Source: Xanthocytophaga agilis (GTDB lineage Bacteria > Bacteroidota > Bacteroidia > Cytophagales > 172606-1). From it: a DNA stretch of 64,000 nt. Both the position numbers and the translations under genes were made by a program. The notes below the pieces were generated by a model. It was given only the letters and a program-made list of their open reading frames with translations, made no database searches and was not told where the DNA came from. Of this stretch, positions 63,878-64,000 are shown piece by piece (position 1 is the stretch's first letter; each line of letters opens with the position of its first letter). Location: NCBI RefSeq assembly GCF_030068605.1, contig NZ_JASJOU010000018.1:124001-188000 (forward strand), read 5' to 3'.

Positions 63878-64000
63878 ATGAAAAAAAAGCCTGAAGATTA
63901 TTCCCATATCAAGGGATGGGGAATAGATGCTGATCCGGAAAATGAACCAACCTATCCAATTAAGAAGTATACCGGTGATGACCACAAACGTCTTTCGTAT
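63878..64000 (+). CDS. Small protein of unknown function, 3' end outside the window
   Basis: An ATG 25 bp after the dehydrogenase stop opens a frame that runs off the right edge. The visible 41 residues include HIKGWGIDADPENEPTYPIK and GDDHKRL. The KGWGxDxDPxNxP motif is one I associate with a conserved small protein found beside dehydrogenase genes in many bacteria, but no function is known to me. The spacing suggests an operon. Confidence 0.75.
   Translation, partial: MKKKPEDYSHIKGWGIDADPENEPTYPIKKYTGDDHKRLSY

Noticed and set aside
1-64000. tRNA, rRNA, riboswitches and prophage genes
   Set aside because: I looked for cloverleaf-like, ribosomal or phage structural signatures and saw none; a covariance-model scan would be needed to exclude small RNAs.

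Overview
The window looks like a piece of chromosome from a Bacteroidota member, most likely order Cytophagales. The evidence is an AT-rich sequence, lipoproteins whose signal peptides end in SCKK-type lipoboxes, an ECF sigma/FecR/TonB-receptor locus, a C-terminal domain typical of the type IX secretion system, promoters resembling TAnnTTTG, and very many multi-PAS sensor kinases. I saw no tRNA, rRNA, complete insertion sequence or CRISPR array.

Layout. 0-7.3 kb: the end of a leucine-rich-repeat protein, a small membrane protein, a DUF421 protein with a zinc ribbon, a five-PAS histidine kinase, a cold-shock protein, a single-domain receiver and an OmpR-type regulator with a degenerate receiver. 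7.6-14.6 kb: a chemoreceptor with CheW, then a CHASE3-like/PAS kinase with its NarL-type regulator and another receiver. 15-21.2 kb: a visibly GC-richer stretch with GH2 and GH43 glycosidases, an epoxide hydrolase and an AraC regulator, possibly acquired. 21.4-26.4 kb: a GyrI-like protein, a lysine-rich histone-H1-like protein, a subtilase lipoprotein and a TMTC-like membrane/TPR protein. 26.5-37 kb, all on the minus strand: ECF sigma, FecR anti-sigma, a TonB receptor with an STN domain, a beta-helix lipoprotein, an IPT/propeller lipoprotein and a 20-residue-repeat LRR protein for type IX secretion. Together these look like one cell-surface signalling and export or uptake locus.

37-64 kb is an accessory region of small and unusual genes: three small coiled-coil paralogues, a pseudo-receiver, a broken alpha/beta hydrolase, a GAF kinase, an AraC regulator with PEBP and DinB genes, a bacterial Kunitz-domain lipoprotein, an orphan NarL regulator, a second DUF421 protein, TreZ, a PAS/GAF sensor without a kinase domain, a DUF892 ferritin-like protein, a Crp-type regulator with an epimerase, a RES-domain protein and a zinc alcohol dehydrogenase.

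The most unusual signals are non-coding. (1) A 30-bp near-palindrome with arms TAAATAC and GTATTTA occurs nine times, always intergenic and always in the same orientation, near DUF421, small coiled-coil, pseudo-receiver, TreZ, PAS, RES and dehydrogenase genes. This may be a regulon operator or an oriented chromosomal repeat. (2) An array of thirteen 18-bp imperfect palindromes (type TGACC...GGTCA) sits at 38.25-38.64 kb, ten of them in exact 28-bp register. A short related copy at 60.35-60.47 kb shares a 26-bp core. (3) A structured repeat of about 75 bp is present in two or three copies.
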